DNA of 64,000 bases, taken from NCBI RefSeq assembly GCF_900113045.1, contig NZ_FONY01000005.1:62001-126000 (forward strand), read 5' to 3'. Within the stretch, counting starts at the first letter, position 1. The number at the start of each line of letters is the position of its first letter. The translations under genes and the position numbers were made by a program. The DNA is from Thermoflexibacter ruber. Its GTDB lineage: Bacteria; Bacteroidota; Bacteroidia; Cytophagales; Thermoflexibacteraceae. The notes beneath the pieces are model-generated. The model saw nothing but the letters and a program-made list of their open reading frames with translations, was not told the origin of the DNA and searched no databases. Of this stretch, positions 24,571 to 32,551 are shown piece by piece.

Positions 24571-24723
24571 TTATTCTAATTTCTCACAAACTTCTGTGTT
24601 TTCTTCTACTTTTTCTTTTACTAACTTTGTGTATTGGTGGGTAAGAGGTATGTTTTTGATTTTAGTATCACTTTGCCTATAGGTAAAGTTGGCATAAAAA
24701 CAAGGCAAAAAATCAAATAACAT
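24571..24723 (-). CDS. Short ORF, possible gene remnant
   Basis: A 50-residue ORF reads MLFDFLPCFYANFTYRQSD and ends in a charged segment (HQYTKLVKEKVEENTEVCEKLE) with protein-like composition. It might be a small gene upstream of sufD or the eroded C-terminus of a larger one disrupted when the neighbouring cassette arrived. No family was recognised and the chance of coincidence is substantial. Confidence 0.25.
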   Translation of the reverse strand: MLFDFLPCFYANFTYRQSDTKIKNIPLTHQYTKLVKEKVEENTEVCEKLE

Positions 24724-24783
24724 ACATTTACAAAATATGAAAACTCATCTAAACATAAAAAACACAAATATTTAATAATCAAT

Positions 24784-24811
24784 ATCATAATTCATAATTC
24801 ATAATTCATAA
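24784..24811. repeat. Tandem heptamer array (TTCATAA)
   Basis: Four consecutive 7-mers are present: ATCATAA followed by three perfect TTCATAA units (24791-24797, 24798-24804, 24805-24811). The same unit, inverted, forms an array at 29639-29666. Confidence 0.85.
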
Positions 24812-24885
24812 TTTTATTGTTAAAAAGTTTGTTTGTATAAAATTACTTACATAGTATTGTAGGGTACTTTGGTACTTAGCTAAGT

Positions 24886-24893
24886 TAAATTTG
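24886..24893 (+). promoter_or_regulatory. Putative -7 box (TAAATTTG) for peptide cassette
   Basis: TAAATTTG matches TAnnTTTG, 44 bases upstream of the ATG at 24938. Confidence 0.4.
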
Positions 24894-24937
24894 TAGTTTA
24901 GAATTTTCAATCTTAAAAATGAAAAAGTCTTAAATCA

Positions 24938-25216
24938 ATGAAAATTAAATCTTTTTTAGTCGTAATTTGCCTTGTCTTAATAGCCAATTTCTCATTTGCT
25001 GGTACAAATGTAGAAAATTCAAAAATAGATTTATTAGCCAAATCTAATAAAACAGCAGAAACACCTAAAGCTGAAAAAAGTAAGCCCAAAAGATGTTTTA
25101 ACGTTACTTTATCATGTGGTGTTGTAGTAACTGTTTGTGATCCAACTCTACAGCCAGGTGAGATAGCTGGTTTAATAATGGCTTTGGAAAGACTCAACTG
25201 TCGTGGCAGAGGTTAA
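24938..25216 (+). CDS. Small secreted four-cysteine peptide
   Basis: The 92-residue precursor has a clear Sec signal peptide (charged MKIK, hydrophobic 5-18, predicted cleavage after SFA at residue 21). The 71-residue mature form has a Lys/Thr-rich linker, then a compact C-terminal part with C53, C60, C67 and C88 in CFNVTLSC, VTVCDP and LNCRGRG. The 7-residue spacing of the first three cysteines suggests disulphides or metal binding. No known family was recognised and no double-glycine leader is present. It is the first gene of a cassette with a GLPGLI protein and a TonB-dependent receptor, with a 10-bp hairpin between it and the next gene. It may be the substrate or product handled by those two proteins, which is inference. 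Confidence 0.7.
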   Translation: MKIKSFLVVICLVLIANFSFAGTNVENSKIDLLAKSNKTAETPKAEKSKPKRCFNVTLSCGVVVTVCDPTLQPGEIAGLIMALERLNCRGRG

Positions 25217-25243
25217 TAATAACACAATTTTTTAATTTTATTT

Positions 25244-25271
25244 AGTAGGATTGGTTTCTCTCAATCCTACT
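25244..25271 (+). promoter_or_regulatory. Intercistronic hairpin after peptide gene
   Basis: AGTAGGATTG (25244-25253) pairs with CAATCCTACT (25262-25271) as a perfect 10-bp stem with an 8-base loop. It lies 27 bases past the peptide stop and before the GLPGLI gene. There is no downstream T-run, so it may act as a partial terminator or as an mRNA-stabilising end rather than a full stop. Confidence 0.55.
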
Positions 25272-25300
25272 TCACTAAATCGAATAACCCAAAATCTAAC

Positions 25301-26098
25301 ATGAAAAAACTACTATTTGTTTTATTCATTTTTTGTACTTCTTTGACTTTTAGCCAGCCCATTTCTTTTGATTACGAGATAAAGTATGTTGTAAGTTGGC
25401 AACCCGATTCCTTGAATCCTGCCTCAAAACGAACTTTAGAAAAGTATTTACTTTATATCAATGACAGTGTGTCTATTTTTATCAGTGAGTATGAATTTGT
25501 TACTGATTCTGTAATAAATAATGCAGACCGAACAAGTATCCAATATATTACTACCTTGCCCTATGGTTATTTTGATAATAAAATACTAAAAACAAGGACT
25601 TCCTTATTGATAAATGAAAGAATAGGGTTAGACCAATACAGCTATGAAGATAAGCTAATAAATAGTTGGAAACTATCAAGCGATACCATGACCATCAAAG
25701 GGTACAGGTGTAACAAGGCTACCTTAGCCTTCAGAGGCAGAAACTATACGGCGTGGTACACTACCGAAATTCCCTTTAGTGATGGTCCCTATAAGTTCTC
25801 GGGCTTGCCAGGGCTAATAGTTAGTATTGCTGATGACAAAGACCATATAGCCTATACTATGGAGTCTTTTAGGAAACTGAAAGTGCCAAGAATTTATAAA
25901 GTAGCTTACCTAAAAAAATCAAGAAAAATTACAAGGAAAGAATATTTACAAGTATTTGATAATTACCAAGCTACCTTACTAACTGATATGGAAAGTAAGG
26001 GTGTGATTATGCAAGGACAAGACAAGGAAAAACTAAAGGAAAAACTCAAAAAACAACAAAAAGAAAATAATAACCGCATAGAACTGAGTAGTGAATAA
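25301..26098 (+). CDS. GLPGLI family protein
   Basis: The 265-residue protein has a signal peptide (MKKLLFVLFIFCTSLTFSQ) and the defining GLPGLI motif at 168-173 in YKFSGLPGLIVSIAD. The preceding YRCNKATLAFRGRNYTAWYTTEIPFSDGPYKF segment is the family's best-conserved region. The family is confined largely to Bacteroidota and its biochemical role is unknown; members are often adjacent to TonB-linked outer-membrane genes. The C-terminal 60 residues are a Lys/Gln/Glu-rich probable coiled tail. The stop codon overlaps the start of the next gene by 8 bases, indicating translational coupling. A periplasmic or outer-membrane location is inferred. Confidence 0.9.
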   Translation: MKKLLFVLFIFCTSLTFSQPISFDYEIKYVVSWQPDSLNPASKRTLEKYLLYINDSVSIFISEYEFVTDSVINNADRTSIQYITTLPYGYFDNKILKTRTSLLINERIGLDQYSYEDKLINSWKLSSDTMTIKGYRCNKATLAFRGRNYTAWYTTEIPFSDGPYKFSGLPGLIVSIADDKDHIAYTMESFRKLKVPRIYKVAYLKKSRKITRKEYLQVFDNYQATLLTDMESKGVIMQGQDKEKLKEKLKKQQKENNNRIELSSE

Positions 26099-28724
26099 AC
26101 GTTATTTCTTTTTTCTTTTGTTTTTATTTCCTCTGAATGCACTTTCGCAAGTAATAATTTCAGGGGAAGTAAATAACAAAGATGGTATGCCCATTAGTGG
26201 AGCAAGTGTAACCATTACAGATACCACCACGCTCCGTATCCTAAACTATGCAATCACAGATGCAAAGGGCAAATACAGCATCAAAATAGTGAGTGAATTA
26301 GCTACTTTAAAAATTAATGTCAAAAAAATAGATTATGCTTTTGTTTCGGAAGAAATTGCGAACAAAACCCAGCAAATCAACTTCACACTCAATCCCCAAG
26401 TTACAGAACTCAAAGAAGTAACGGTAGTTGCCAGCCCTATCCGCAAAAGAGGCGATACCCTCAGCTACAATGTAGAGGCTTTTGCTGACCCTACAGACCG
26501 TAGTATTGCAGATGTATTGGCAAAAATGCCGGGAATAGAGGTAAAAGCAGATGGGACTGTATTTTATCAGGGCAATGCCATACAAAAATACTACATAGAG
26601 GGCTTAGATTTGCTTGAAGGCAAATACAATTTAGCCAATAATAACCTTCCTCATAACGCTGTCGCTTCTGTGCAAATCTTAGAAAATCACCAGCCTATCA
26701 AGCTATTAGATAGTTTGGTAAAAACGGAAAAGGCTTCACTGAATATAAAACTAAAAAAAGACATCACTACCACAGGCATAGCCAAGTTAGGGGCAGGACT
26801 TTCGCCCTTGCTTTGGGAAGTTAATACTACGCCTATGGTTTTTAATAAAAAACGACAGCTTATATTTTCTTACCAGACCAACAATGTCGGACATGATGTA
26901 AGTCAGGAAATAAAAACGCTTACTATTGAGAACCTTTTTGAGCAGTTGGACAACCCTACGCAAAAAACGGATTTATTAAGCATTATTCCGCTAAGATTAC
27001 CGAATATTGCGAGTAATCGATATTTAGATAATCGAGTAAATATGCTTTCTGCTAACTTTTTGACCAGACTCAAAAAAGACATAGATATACGTCTAAATGT
27101 ATCTTATCTAAACGATTACCAAAGACAGCAAGGAGAAAATACGACCGAATATTTTTTAACCACTGAAAATGTTTTGCTAAATGAAAAAATAAGTAACCGA
27201 ACCTACACAAACGACCTACAAACAAATCTTACTATTGAGAAAAATACTAAGGAAACCTATCTAAAAAACAGTTTTAAAACCCAAATTAATTGGGATAGGC
27301 AACAAGGGAACATTGGTAACAATTTTGAAAATATAGAACAAAACTTAGCAAATCCTTATTACTTGCTTACCAACCAACTCAAACTTGTTAAAACCATTGG
27401 CAAGCAAGTTTTTACTATTTATTCTTTCCTTAATTACAACCAGTCCCCTCAAAGCCTCACAGTAACACCCGGACAGTTTGCTGAGGTGCTAAATAGCGGG
27501 CAGGGCTACCAAATAACAAAGCAAAGTATCAATAGAGAAATATTTCAAACTAACAACTACATAGAGTTTACTAGAGGGCTAAAAAGCTTTACCCTCACTT
27601 CCAAGATAGGTTTTAGTATTCAGCACTTAAATAAAGAAAGTCAAATCACTGTAAATGATACGATTAAAACAGGGATATTTGAAAATAGACAAGAAAATAA
27701 CAGCGCAAAACTTTATTTTCAGCCTCATCTTAGTTATAAGAAAGAGGCTTGGTTAGTCAGTCTGCAATTCCCGATAGTTTATCATACAATCACAATTTCA
27801 GATAAAATTTTTAATCAAGACCAACGTAATGATGCTATTACTATCAATCCGAATTTTCGTGTGAGGTACGAGATAAATCCTTCTTGGAAAGTTGGGGCAG
27901 GTTTGGGCTATAACAATAGTTTTCAAAATACAGAGCAAATTCTAAGTGGGTATTTGCTAAATAATTACAGAAATCTACAACGCACCAATTACCCCGTAGC
28001 ACAAAATAATAACTATACCTTTTCTACCAATATCAATTATGCAGACCCCGTAGAAGCCATATTCTTTAATTCATCATATCTTTTTTCTAAGATACAAAAT
28101 CCATTTCTGCCTCAAAATGAAATCCAAGCTAATGGTACACAGGTTTTATCCTTTAAAGACATAACTAATAGGCTAAATTTCCATAGCTCAAACTCAAAAA
28201 TTAGCAAATATTTTCGTAGCCTCAAAACTACACTTACACTGGGTTTAGAACTTAGCTATCAACAAGGCAATCAGCTTGTAAACAATGTGTTATTAAAAAC
28301 AATAAATCAAAATATAAAACCAAATTTAAAAGTTAGCACACGTCTTACTGACAATCTCAGTATAGATTATCAACTTGAAACAAATTTTAATCAAAATAGA
28401 ACGACAAATTCGAGTCGCCAAAGTGTTTTTATGTTCACTGAAAATCTAAAAATAAGCATTTATCCCAGCCCAAACCAATACATCGGCTTTATTTTTGAGC
28501 ATTATTACAACGACTTTTTATCAGAAAAAAGGCATAATCTCTATACAGATTTGCTTTATAGATATACTTTTTCTACAAAAAAAATAGACTTGGAATTAGT
28601 TTGTACTAATTTGCTGAACGAAAACAAATATATTTCATCTTCTTTCACCAACTTTTATTTCTATCAAAGTGCTTTCCATATTCGCCCTCGTCAGTTTTTA
28701 GCAAGTGTCAAATTCAACTTCTAA
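26091..28724 (+). CDS. TonB-dependent receptor-like outer-membrane protein with CarboxypepD_reg domain
   Basis: The 877-residue protein starts at GTG inside the end of the GLPGLI gene. It has a signal peptide (to about 19), a CarboxypepD_reg-like beta-sandwich (VIISGEVNNKDGMPISGASVTITD, about 20-110), a plug-like domain (about 120-225, with RSIADVLAKMPGIEVKADGTVFYQGNAIQKYYIEGLDL) and a long Asn/Gln/Thr-rich barrel ending in FLASVKFNF with a terminal Phe. No obvious TonB box was seen, and this is not the SusC class. The protein probably moves a ligand or peptide across the outer membrane together with the GLPGLI partner. A stem-loop at 28728-28760 ends the cassette. Its codon usage looks more AT-rich than the flanking suf genes. 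Confidence 0.87.
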   Translation: MNKRYFFFLLFLFPLNALSQVIISGEVNNKDGMPISGASVTITDTTTLRILNYAITDAKGKYSIKIVSELATLKINVKKIDYAFVSEEIANKTQQINFTLNPQVTELKEVTVVASPIRKRGDTLSYNVEAFADPTDRSIADVLAKMPGIEVKADGTVFYQGNAIQKYYIEGLDLLEGKYNLANNNLPHNAVASVQILENHQPIKLLDSLVKTEKASLNIKLKKDITTTGIAKLGAGLSPLLWEVNTTPMVFNKKRQLIFSYQTNNVGHDVSQEIKTLTIENLFEQLDNPTQKTDLLSIIPLRLPNIASNRYLDNRVNMLSANFLTRLKKDIDIRLNVSYLNDYQRQQGENTTEYFLTTENVLLNEKISNRTYTNDLQTNLTIEKNTKETYLKNSFKTQINWDRQQGNIGNNFENIEQNLANPYYLLTNQLKLVKTIGKQVFTIYSFLNYNQSPQSLTVTPGQFAEVLNSGQGYQITKQSINREIFQTNNYIEFTRGLKSFTLTSKIGFSIQHLNKESQITVNDTIKTGIFENRQENNSAKLYFQPHLSYKKEAWLVSLQFPIVYHTITISDKIFNQDQRNDAITINPNFRVRYEINPSWKVGAGLGYNNSFQNTEQILSGYLLNNYRNLQRTNYPVAQNNNYTFSTNINYADPVEAIFFNSSYLFSKIQNPFLPQNEIQANGTQVLSFKDITNRLNFHSSNSKISKYFRSLKTTLTLGLELSYQQGNQLVNNVLLKTINQNIKPNLKVSTRLTDNLSIDYQLETNFNQNRTTNSSRQSVFMFTENLKISIYPSPNQYIGFIFEHYYNDFLSEKRHNLYTDLLYRYTFSTKKIDLELVCTNLLNENKYISSSFTNFYFYQSAFHIRPRQFLASVKFNF

Positions 28725-28727
28725 CCA

Positions 28728-28760
28728 ATACAACACCTAAGAAAGAATTAGGTGTTGTAT
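28728..28760 (+). terminator. Stem-loop at end of peptide/GLPGLI/TonB cassette
   Basis: ATACAACACCTAA (28728-28740) pairs perfectly with TTAGGTGTTGTAT (28748-28760), loop GAAAGAA. It starts 4 bases after the receptor stop. A T-run is weak, but position and the 13-bp stem favour a transcript end. Confidence 0.65.
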
Positions 28761-28867
28761 CAGCATTTGATTTTGTCGCTAATTATTTTAGTGTTTCTGT
28801 AGGCAGTTTTATTGGAGTATGCCTGTATTATCTTGGCGTATATTGGCAATTTTTATTGCGTGCATAG

Positions 28868-29626
28868 TCAAGCCAACACCTCATTCTCCGCTTTTATCCA
28901 ATCATAACCCTTCTCTTCCAATTCTAAGGCAAGTTCTTTGCCTCCTGATTTTACTATTCTTCCTTTATAAAGTACGTGAACATAGTCTGGAACGATGTAA
29001 TCGAGCAAACGCTGATAGTGCGTAACTACTATGGTCGCATTGTCTTTATTTCTCAAAGTATTCACCCCATTAGCGACTATTCGTAAGGCATCTATGTCCA
29101 AACCTGAGTCGGTTTCGTCCAAAATCGCCAGCTTGGGTTCGAGCATTGCCATTTGGAAAATTTCATTGCGCTTTTTCTCCCCACCAGAGAAGCCTTCGTT
29201 GAGGGAGCGACTGAGCAAAGCTTGGTCTATATTCACTAATTTGATTTTTTCCTTCATTTGCTTCAAGAAATTCACTGCATCGAGAGGGGCTTGTCCTCTG
29301 TACTTGCGAATAGCATTGACCGCCGCTTTCAAAAAGTTGGTATTGCTCACCCCAGGAATTTCCACAGGATATTGGAAAGCCAAAAACAAACCTTCTCCCG
29401 CTCTTTCTTCGGGCGAAAGCTCGAGCAGATTTTTACCAAAAAGTTCTACCTCTCCACCTAATACTTCGTAGTCCTCGCGTCCTGCCAATACAGAGGCTAA
29501 GGTACTCTTGCCTGAGCCATTGGGTCCCATAATCGCATGAACTTCTCCTGCTTTGACTTCCAGATTGATACCGTTCAATATTTTTTTCTCGCCTATGGCT
29601 ACTTCTAAATTTCTGATGCTTAACAT
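28868..29626 (-). CDS. sufC: Fe-S cluster assembly ATPase SufC
   Basis: The 252-residue ABC-type ATPase has Walker A GPNGSGKS at 34-41, the SufC-typical FLAFQYPVEIPGVSN segment at about 81-95, the signature FSGGEKKRNE at 146-155 and Walker B LAILDETDSGLD at 167-178. It powers conformational change of the SufBCD scaffold. It is on the same strand as sufD but 4.5 kb away, with a foreign-looking plus-strand cassette between them. No sufB lies upstream. The leader contains a heptamer repeat array (29639-29666). Confidence 0.96.
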   Translation of the reverse strand: MLSIRNLEVAIGEKKILNGINLEVKAGEVHAIMGPNGSGKSTLASVLAGREDYEVLGGEVELFGKNLLELSPEERAGEGLFLAFQYPVEIPGVSNTNFLKAAVNAIRKYRGQAPLDAVNFLKQMKEKIKLVNIDQALLSRSLNEGFSGGEKKRNEIFQMAMLEPKLAILDETDSGLDIDALRIVANGVNTLRNKDNATIVVTHYQRLLDYIVPDYVHVLYKGRIVKSGGKELALELEEKGYDWIKAENEVLA

Positions 29627-29638
29627 GACTAATTAAAA

Positions 29639-29666
29639 TGATGAATTATAAGTTATGAATTATGAG
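29639..29666. repeat. Tandem heptamer array (TTATGAA consensus)
   Basis: Four 7-mers are TGATGAA, TTATAAG, TTATGAA and TTATGAG. The first 21 bases match 34832-34852 at 20 of 21 positions. It is the inverted counterpart of the TTCATAA array at 24784-24811. Confidence 0.8.
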
Positions 29667-30020
29667 TTGGTAAGCAATTGTTATTCAAATATTTTTGCGT
29701 ATTACCAATTATTCTTCTCCTTTTTATTTTCAAAAAATTATGCAAATTTCGGAAATAGTTTAGACTTATTCTAAATATTTTGATATTTTAAAACAGGAAA
29801 AAATAAATAATGTTTTCGTTTGCAAAACTTTATTTTAGAAAATCTCCTAACAAATCATAAATTTTCCCTCTCTTTCATTTAACATCTTTTTATTAACAAT
29901 TTTGGCATTATTTTTTAGATTGTTATAATATTGCCAAAAACTTTGAATCTAATACCGTGTTTCAAATCCTAATCCTTATTAGGATAAACAAACTGTAACT
30001 AATTAAAATATACTTACTCT

Positions 30021-30028
30021 ATATTTTT
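30021..30028 (+). promoter_or_regulatory. Putative -7 box (TATTTTTG) for CAP lipoprotein
   Basis: TATTTTTG fits TAnnTTTG and lies 26 bases before the ATG at 30055. Confidence 0.4.
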
Positions 30029-30054
30029 GAACCCTTCACCTGTTAATATAAACA

Positions 30055-30873
30055 ATGAATAGACTTATAGCTATCGTAATAATTGCATGGAGTTGTAGTG
30101 CTTGCGTAAGTACCAAAGATTATAAGGCACTCAAAGCAAAGTTAGCACAAGAAGCAGATAAAAACCAGAAGCTATCCGCAGAAAATCAAAGACTTAGAAA
30201 AAGTGTTTCTGAACAAGAAAACAGCGTTAGTTTTATGAAGTCAGAAAATCAGGTCTTGAAAGATGAGATTAAGAAATTAAAAACGGATATGGAATCTCTC
30301 CAACAGCGGGTGGATGAGAAAGTAAAAAATAACTTACAACAAAAAGAAAGCCTTTGGAATGACCCTAAGTACCAAGTCGCCAAAACTGCTGAAAAAGAAG
30401 ACTATCTGAGCAGAGAGGAGAAAAACGTTTTTTATTATCTCAATCTGGCACGCATGAATCCCAGCCTTTTTGCTGAAACTTTCTTAGAACGCTTTATGCA
30501 AGAATCCCCTACGAATGACAATCCCAATAGTCGCTCTCTGTACAATGAACTTCGGAATACCCAGCCATTACCTGTCATTAAACCAAGTCGGAAGATGTGG
30601 GAAATCGCTCAATGCCATGCCGTAGAATCTGGAAAAACAGGATATACAGGACATGAAAGAGTTAAAGCTTGTGAGAAAGGGTACGCCGCAGAGTGCTGTT
30701 ACTATGGAGAAGATGCTTATTCAGGATTAAAAATCGTATTGCAGTTACTCATAGATAGCGAAGATACCTCTTTGTCAAATAGAAAAGCTTTGTTAAGTGA
30801 CTACAAAACTATGGGAGTATCTATCCAACTACACAAATCACATTCTTACGGAGTGGTTGTAGATTTACTCTAA
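30055..30873 (+). CDS. CAP-domain (SCP-like) probable lipoprotein with coiled coil
   Basis: The 272-residue protein has a short hydrophobic signal ending in CSAC, a lipobox-like site with an unusual -3 residue. Residues about 25-100 are a long coiled coil rich in Lys, Glu and Leu heptads. The CAP domain follows at about 118-272: NVFYYLNLARMNPSLFAETFLERF, SRKMWEIAQCHAVESG, TGHERV and a C-terminal SYGVVVDL. CAP proteins of bacteria are secreted and mostly uncharacterised; some bind sterols, lipids or peptides. Extra cysteines (QCHA, ACEKG, ECCYYG) may form disulphides. It is followed about 100 bases later by a TPR gene with its own -7 box. Confidence 0.83.
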   Translation: MNRLIAIVIIAWSCSACVSTKDYKALKAKLAQEADKNQKLSAENQRLRKSVSEQENSVSFMKSENQVLKDEIKKLKTDMESLQQRVDEKVKNNLQQKESLWNDPKYQVAKTAEKEDYLSREEKNVFYYLNLARMNPSLFAETFLERFMQESPTNDNPNSRSLYNELRNTQPLPVIKPSRKMWEIAQCHAVESGKTGYTGHERVKACEKGYAAECCYYGEDAYSGLKIVLQLLIDSEDTSLSNRKALLSDYKTMGVSIQLHKSHSYGVVVDLL

Positions 30874-30912
30874 AAAAGTATGCTTTTAAAGCAATAATTT
30901 CTACGAACCTAC

Positions 30913-30920
30913 TAATTTTG
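30913..30920 (+). promoter_or_regulatory. Putative -7 box (TAATTTTG) for TPR gene
   Basis: TAATTTTG fits TAnnTTTG, 53 bases upstream of the ATG at 30974. Confidence 0.42.
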
Positions 30921-30973
30921 CAGGTAATTTTTATCGCATTTATCAAGTTGTTCACCAATAAAAGTTTATAAGT

Positions 30974-32482
30974 ATGAAAAAACTATTATTATCACTTCTT
31001 ATATGTTTCTTTGCTACAGCCATTTTCGCTCAAGACGAGGACAAAGAAGTAACTAAGCAAGCCAAAGAAGCATTCAAAAACGCAGAAAAGGCATTGAAAA
31101 AAAATGACTTTAATACAGCAAAAACCGAAATAGAAAATGCACTCAAGTCGCAAAAAGTAAGTGCAGACCCTAAAACTTGGCTTACAAGAGGGCAAATCTA
31201 CCAAGGATTGACCTTAGCGGCAGACTCGACTAACATGAGTGAAATTGAGAGTTTACTTGCAGAAATGATGTCTTCATATGACAAAGCAAAAAGTTTAGAC
31301 AATAAGTATGATGTTTTGTATATACAACCACAACTGAATGTCATATGGGGTACTTTTTTTAATAGAGGGGTGAACGCTTATAATGCAGAAAATGCTCCTA
31401 TGGCAATGCACTACTTTGAGAAAACAGACTTGATAATATCAAGAGACTCCTCTGCCTTGAATAATGCTTTCTTGGTAGGCATGGGTATCAAAGACAGAGA
31501 TAATAAGAAATACAAAGAAATCTGTAATCGTATCATTGCTTCTCCTAACTTTAAGGATAAGAGCATGGCTTACTACATGTTGGCTGATATTGCCAATAGA
31601 GTAGAGGGAAATACGGAAGAAGCCTTAGAGATTGCTAAAAAAGGAGCCGCTTTGTATCCACAAAACAAAGATTTGATGCTTTTACAAGTGGATTTTTATC
31701 AAAAACTCAATAAAATCTCTGAAGCAGTAGCAAGTTTGGAGCAGGCTCTCGAGAAAGATTCTAAAAATGCTTATCTGCACTATGTTATGGGCTTTTTCCA
31801 ACAAAAACTAAATAACACAGATAAAGCAATTGAAGCCTACAAAAAATCGCTGGAATTAGACCCAGAAAACTTTGATGTAGTTTATGAATTAGGAGCTGCC
31901 TATTATAACAAAGGAGGTTCTATCGGCAAGCAAATCAATAACTTGAGTTTAGAGGAACAGAAAGCTAAGGAAAAAGACGGCTCTTTAGGAAAAATGATGG
32001 AAGAAATGAAAAGTTATTACAAACAATCTCTCCCTTATTTTGAGAAAGCCGTAAAAATGAAGCCTACTGACCCTAATGCTATTGGTGCATTGATGAGTGC
32101 AGCGAATGGAACTGAAAGTTATGCCACTGCCCTTCCTTACATTGAAAGTGCAGTAAAGGCGGAGCCTAAAAATGCAGAGTTTTTACAACATTTAGCCACT
32201 GTCTACTACAAAATGGGTAAGCCAGAGGCAGCACTACCTTATTACGAAGCAGCAGTAAAAGAAGATGAGCTAAATGTAGAACTTTTGGACGGTTTATTCA
32301 ACGCTTTCAAAAATGCTAAAAAATTCAAAGAAGCTATCCCGTATATCGAGAAGGCGGCAAATACATTGGCTACCGAAGTAAGTCTATGGGAAAATCTTTC
32401 TTACTTGTACTATTCTATCAAAGAAAACGCAAAAGCTGATGCGATAGAAAAGAAAATAGAAAAGTTGAATAAGAAAAATTAA
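30974..32482 (+). CDS. Exported tetratricopeptide-repeat protein
   Basis: The 502-residue protein has a signal peptide (MKKLLLSLLICFFATAIFAQ) followed by many TPR units, for example AVASLEQALEKDSKNAYLHYVMGFFQQKLNNTDKAIEAYKKSLELDPENFDVVYELGAAYYNKG. TPR arrays mediate protein-protein contacts; in this phylum such periplasmic proteins serve many envelope complexes. No catalytic domain is visible. A Lys/Glu-rich linker interrupts the repeats at about 315-340. It ends at a bidirectional terminator shared with aconitase. Confidence 0.86.
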   Translation: MKKLLLSLLICFFATAIFAQDEDKEVTKQAKEAFKNAEKALKKNDFNTAKTEIENALKSQKVSADPKTWLTRGQIYQGLTLAADSTNMSEIESLLAEMMSSYDKAKSLDNKYDVLYIQPQLNVIWGTFFNRGVNAYNAENAPMAMHYFEKTDLIISRDSSALNNAFLVGMGIKDRDNKKYKEICNRIIASPNFKDKSMAYYMLADIANRVEGNTEEALEIAKKGAALYPQNKDLMLLQVDFYQKLNKISEAVASLEQALEKDSKNAYLHYVMGFFQQKLNNTDKAIEAYKKSLELDPENFDVVYELGAAYYNKGGSIGKQINNLSLEEQKAKEKDGSLGKMMEEMKSYYKQSLPYFEKAVKMKPTDPNAIGALMSAANGTESYATALPYIESAVKAEPKNAEFLQHLATVYYKMGKPEAALPYYEAAVKEDELNVELLDGLFNAFKNAKKFKEAIPYIEKAANTLATEVSLWENLSYLYYSIKENAKADAIEKKIEKLNKKN

Positions 32483-32501
32483 TTATATAACTCATAAAAT
32501 T

Positions 32502-32537
32502 AAAAGAGGTTTCCCTATGTAGAGAAACCTCTTTTTT
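32502..32537. terminator. Bidirectional terminator between TPR gene and aconitase
   Basis: AAAAGAGGTTTC (32502-32513) pairs with GAAACCTCTTTT (32524-32535), followed by TTT on the plus strand and a matching A-run on the other side. Confidence 0.82.
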
Positions 32538-32551
32538 TATCAGTGAAACTT

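Larger units (their letters stand above)
24416..24937. other. 522-base intergenic region upstream of the peptide cassette
   Basis: It contains a short minus-strand ORF at 24571-24723, a tandem heptamer array at 24784-24811 and a -7 type box at 24886-24893. The remaining sequence is AT-rich and featureless. Confidence 0.5.
29627..30054. other. Divergent intergenic region between sufC and CAP lipoprotein
   Basis: It holds the heptamer array at 29639-29666, a -7 type box at 30021-30028 and a small palindrome TCCTAATCCTTATTAGGA at about 29967-29984. Otherwise it is AT-rich with no ORF. Confidence 0.5.

Noticed and set aside
24784-24811. Short tandem repeats as a CRISPR array
   Set aside because: Units are 7 bases without spacers, so they are microsatellite-like and not CRISPR.
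24913-25197. Minus-strand ORF covering the small peptide gene
   Set aside because: It lacks a signal peptide or motif, whereas the plus-strand frame has a clear signal peptide and cysteine pattern.
24938-25216. The small peptide as double-glycine substrate of the C39 exporter
   Set aside because: It has a Sec signal with SFA cleavage and no GG or GA leader, and the exporter gene is 7 kb away.
29031-29471. Plus-strand ORF inside sufC
   Set aside because: It is antisense to Walker A, signature and Walker B of sufC, so it is a shadow frame.
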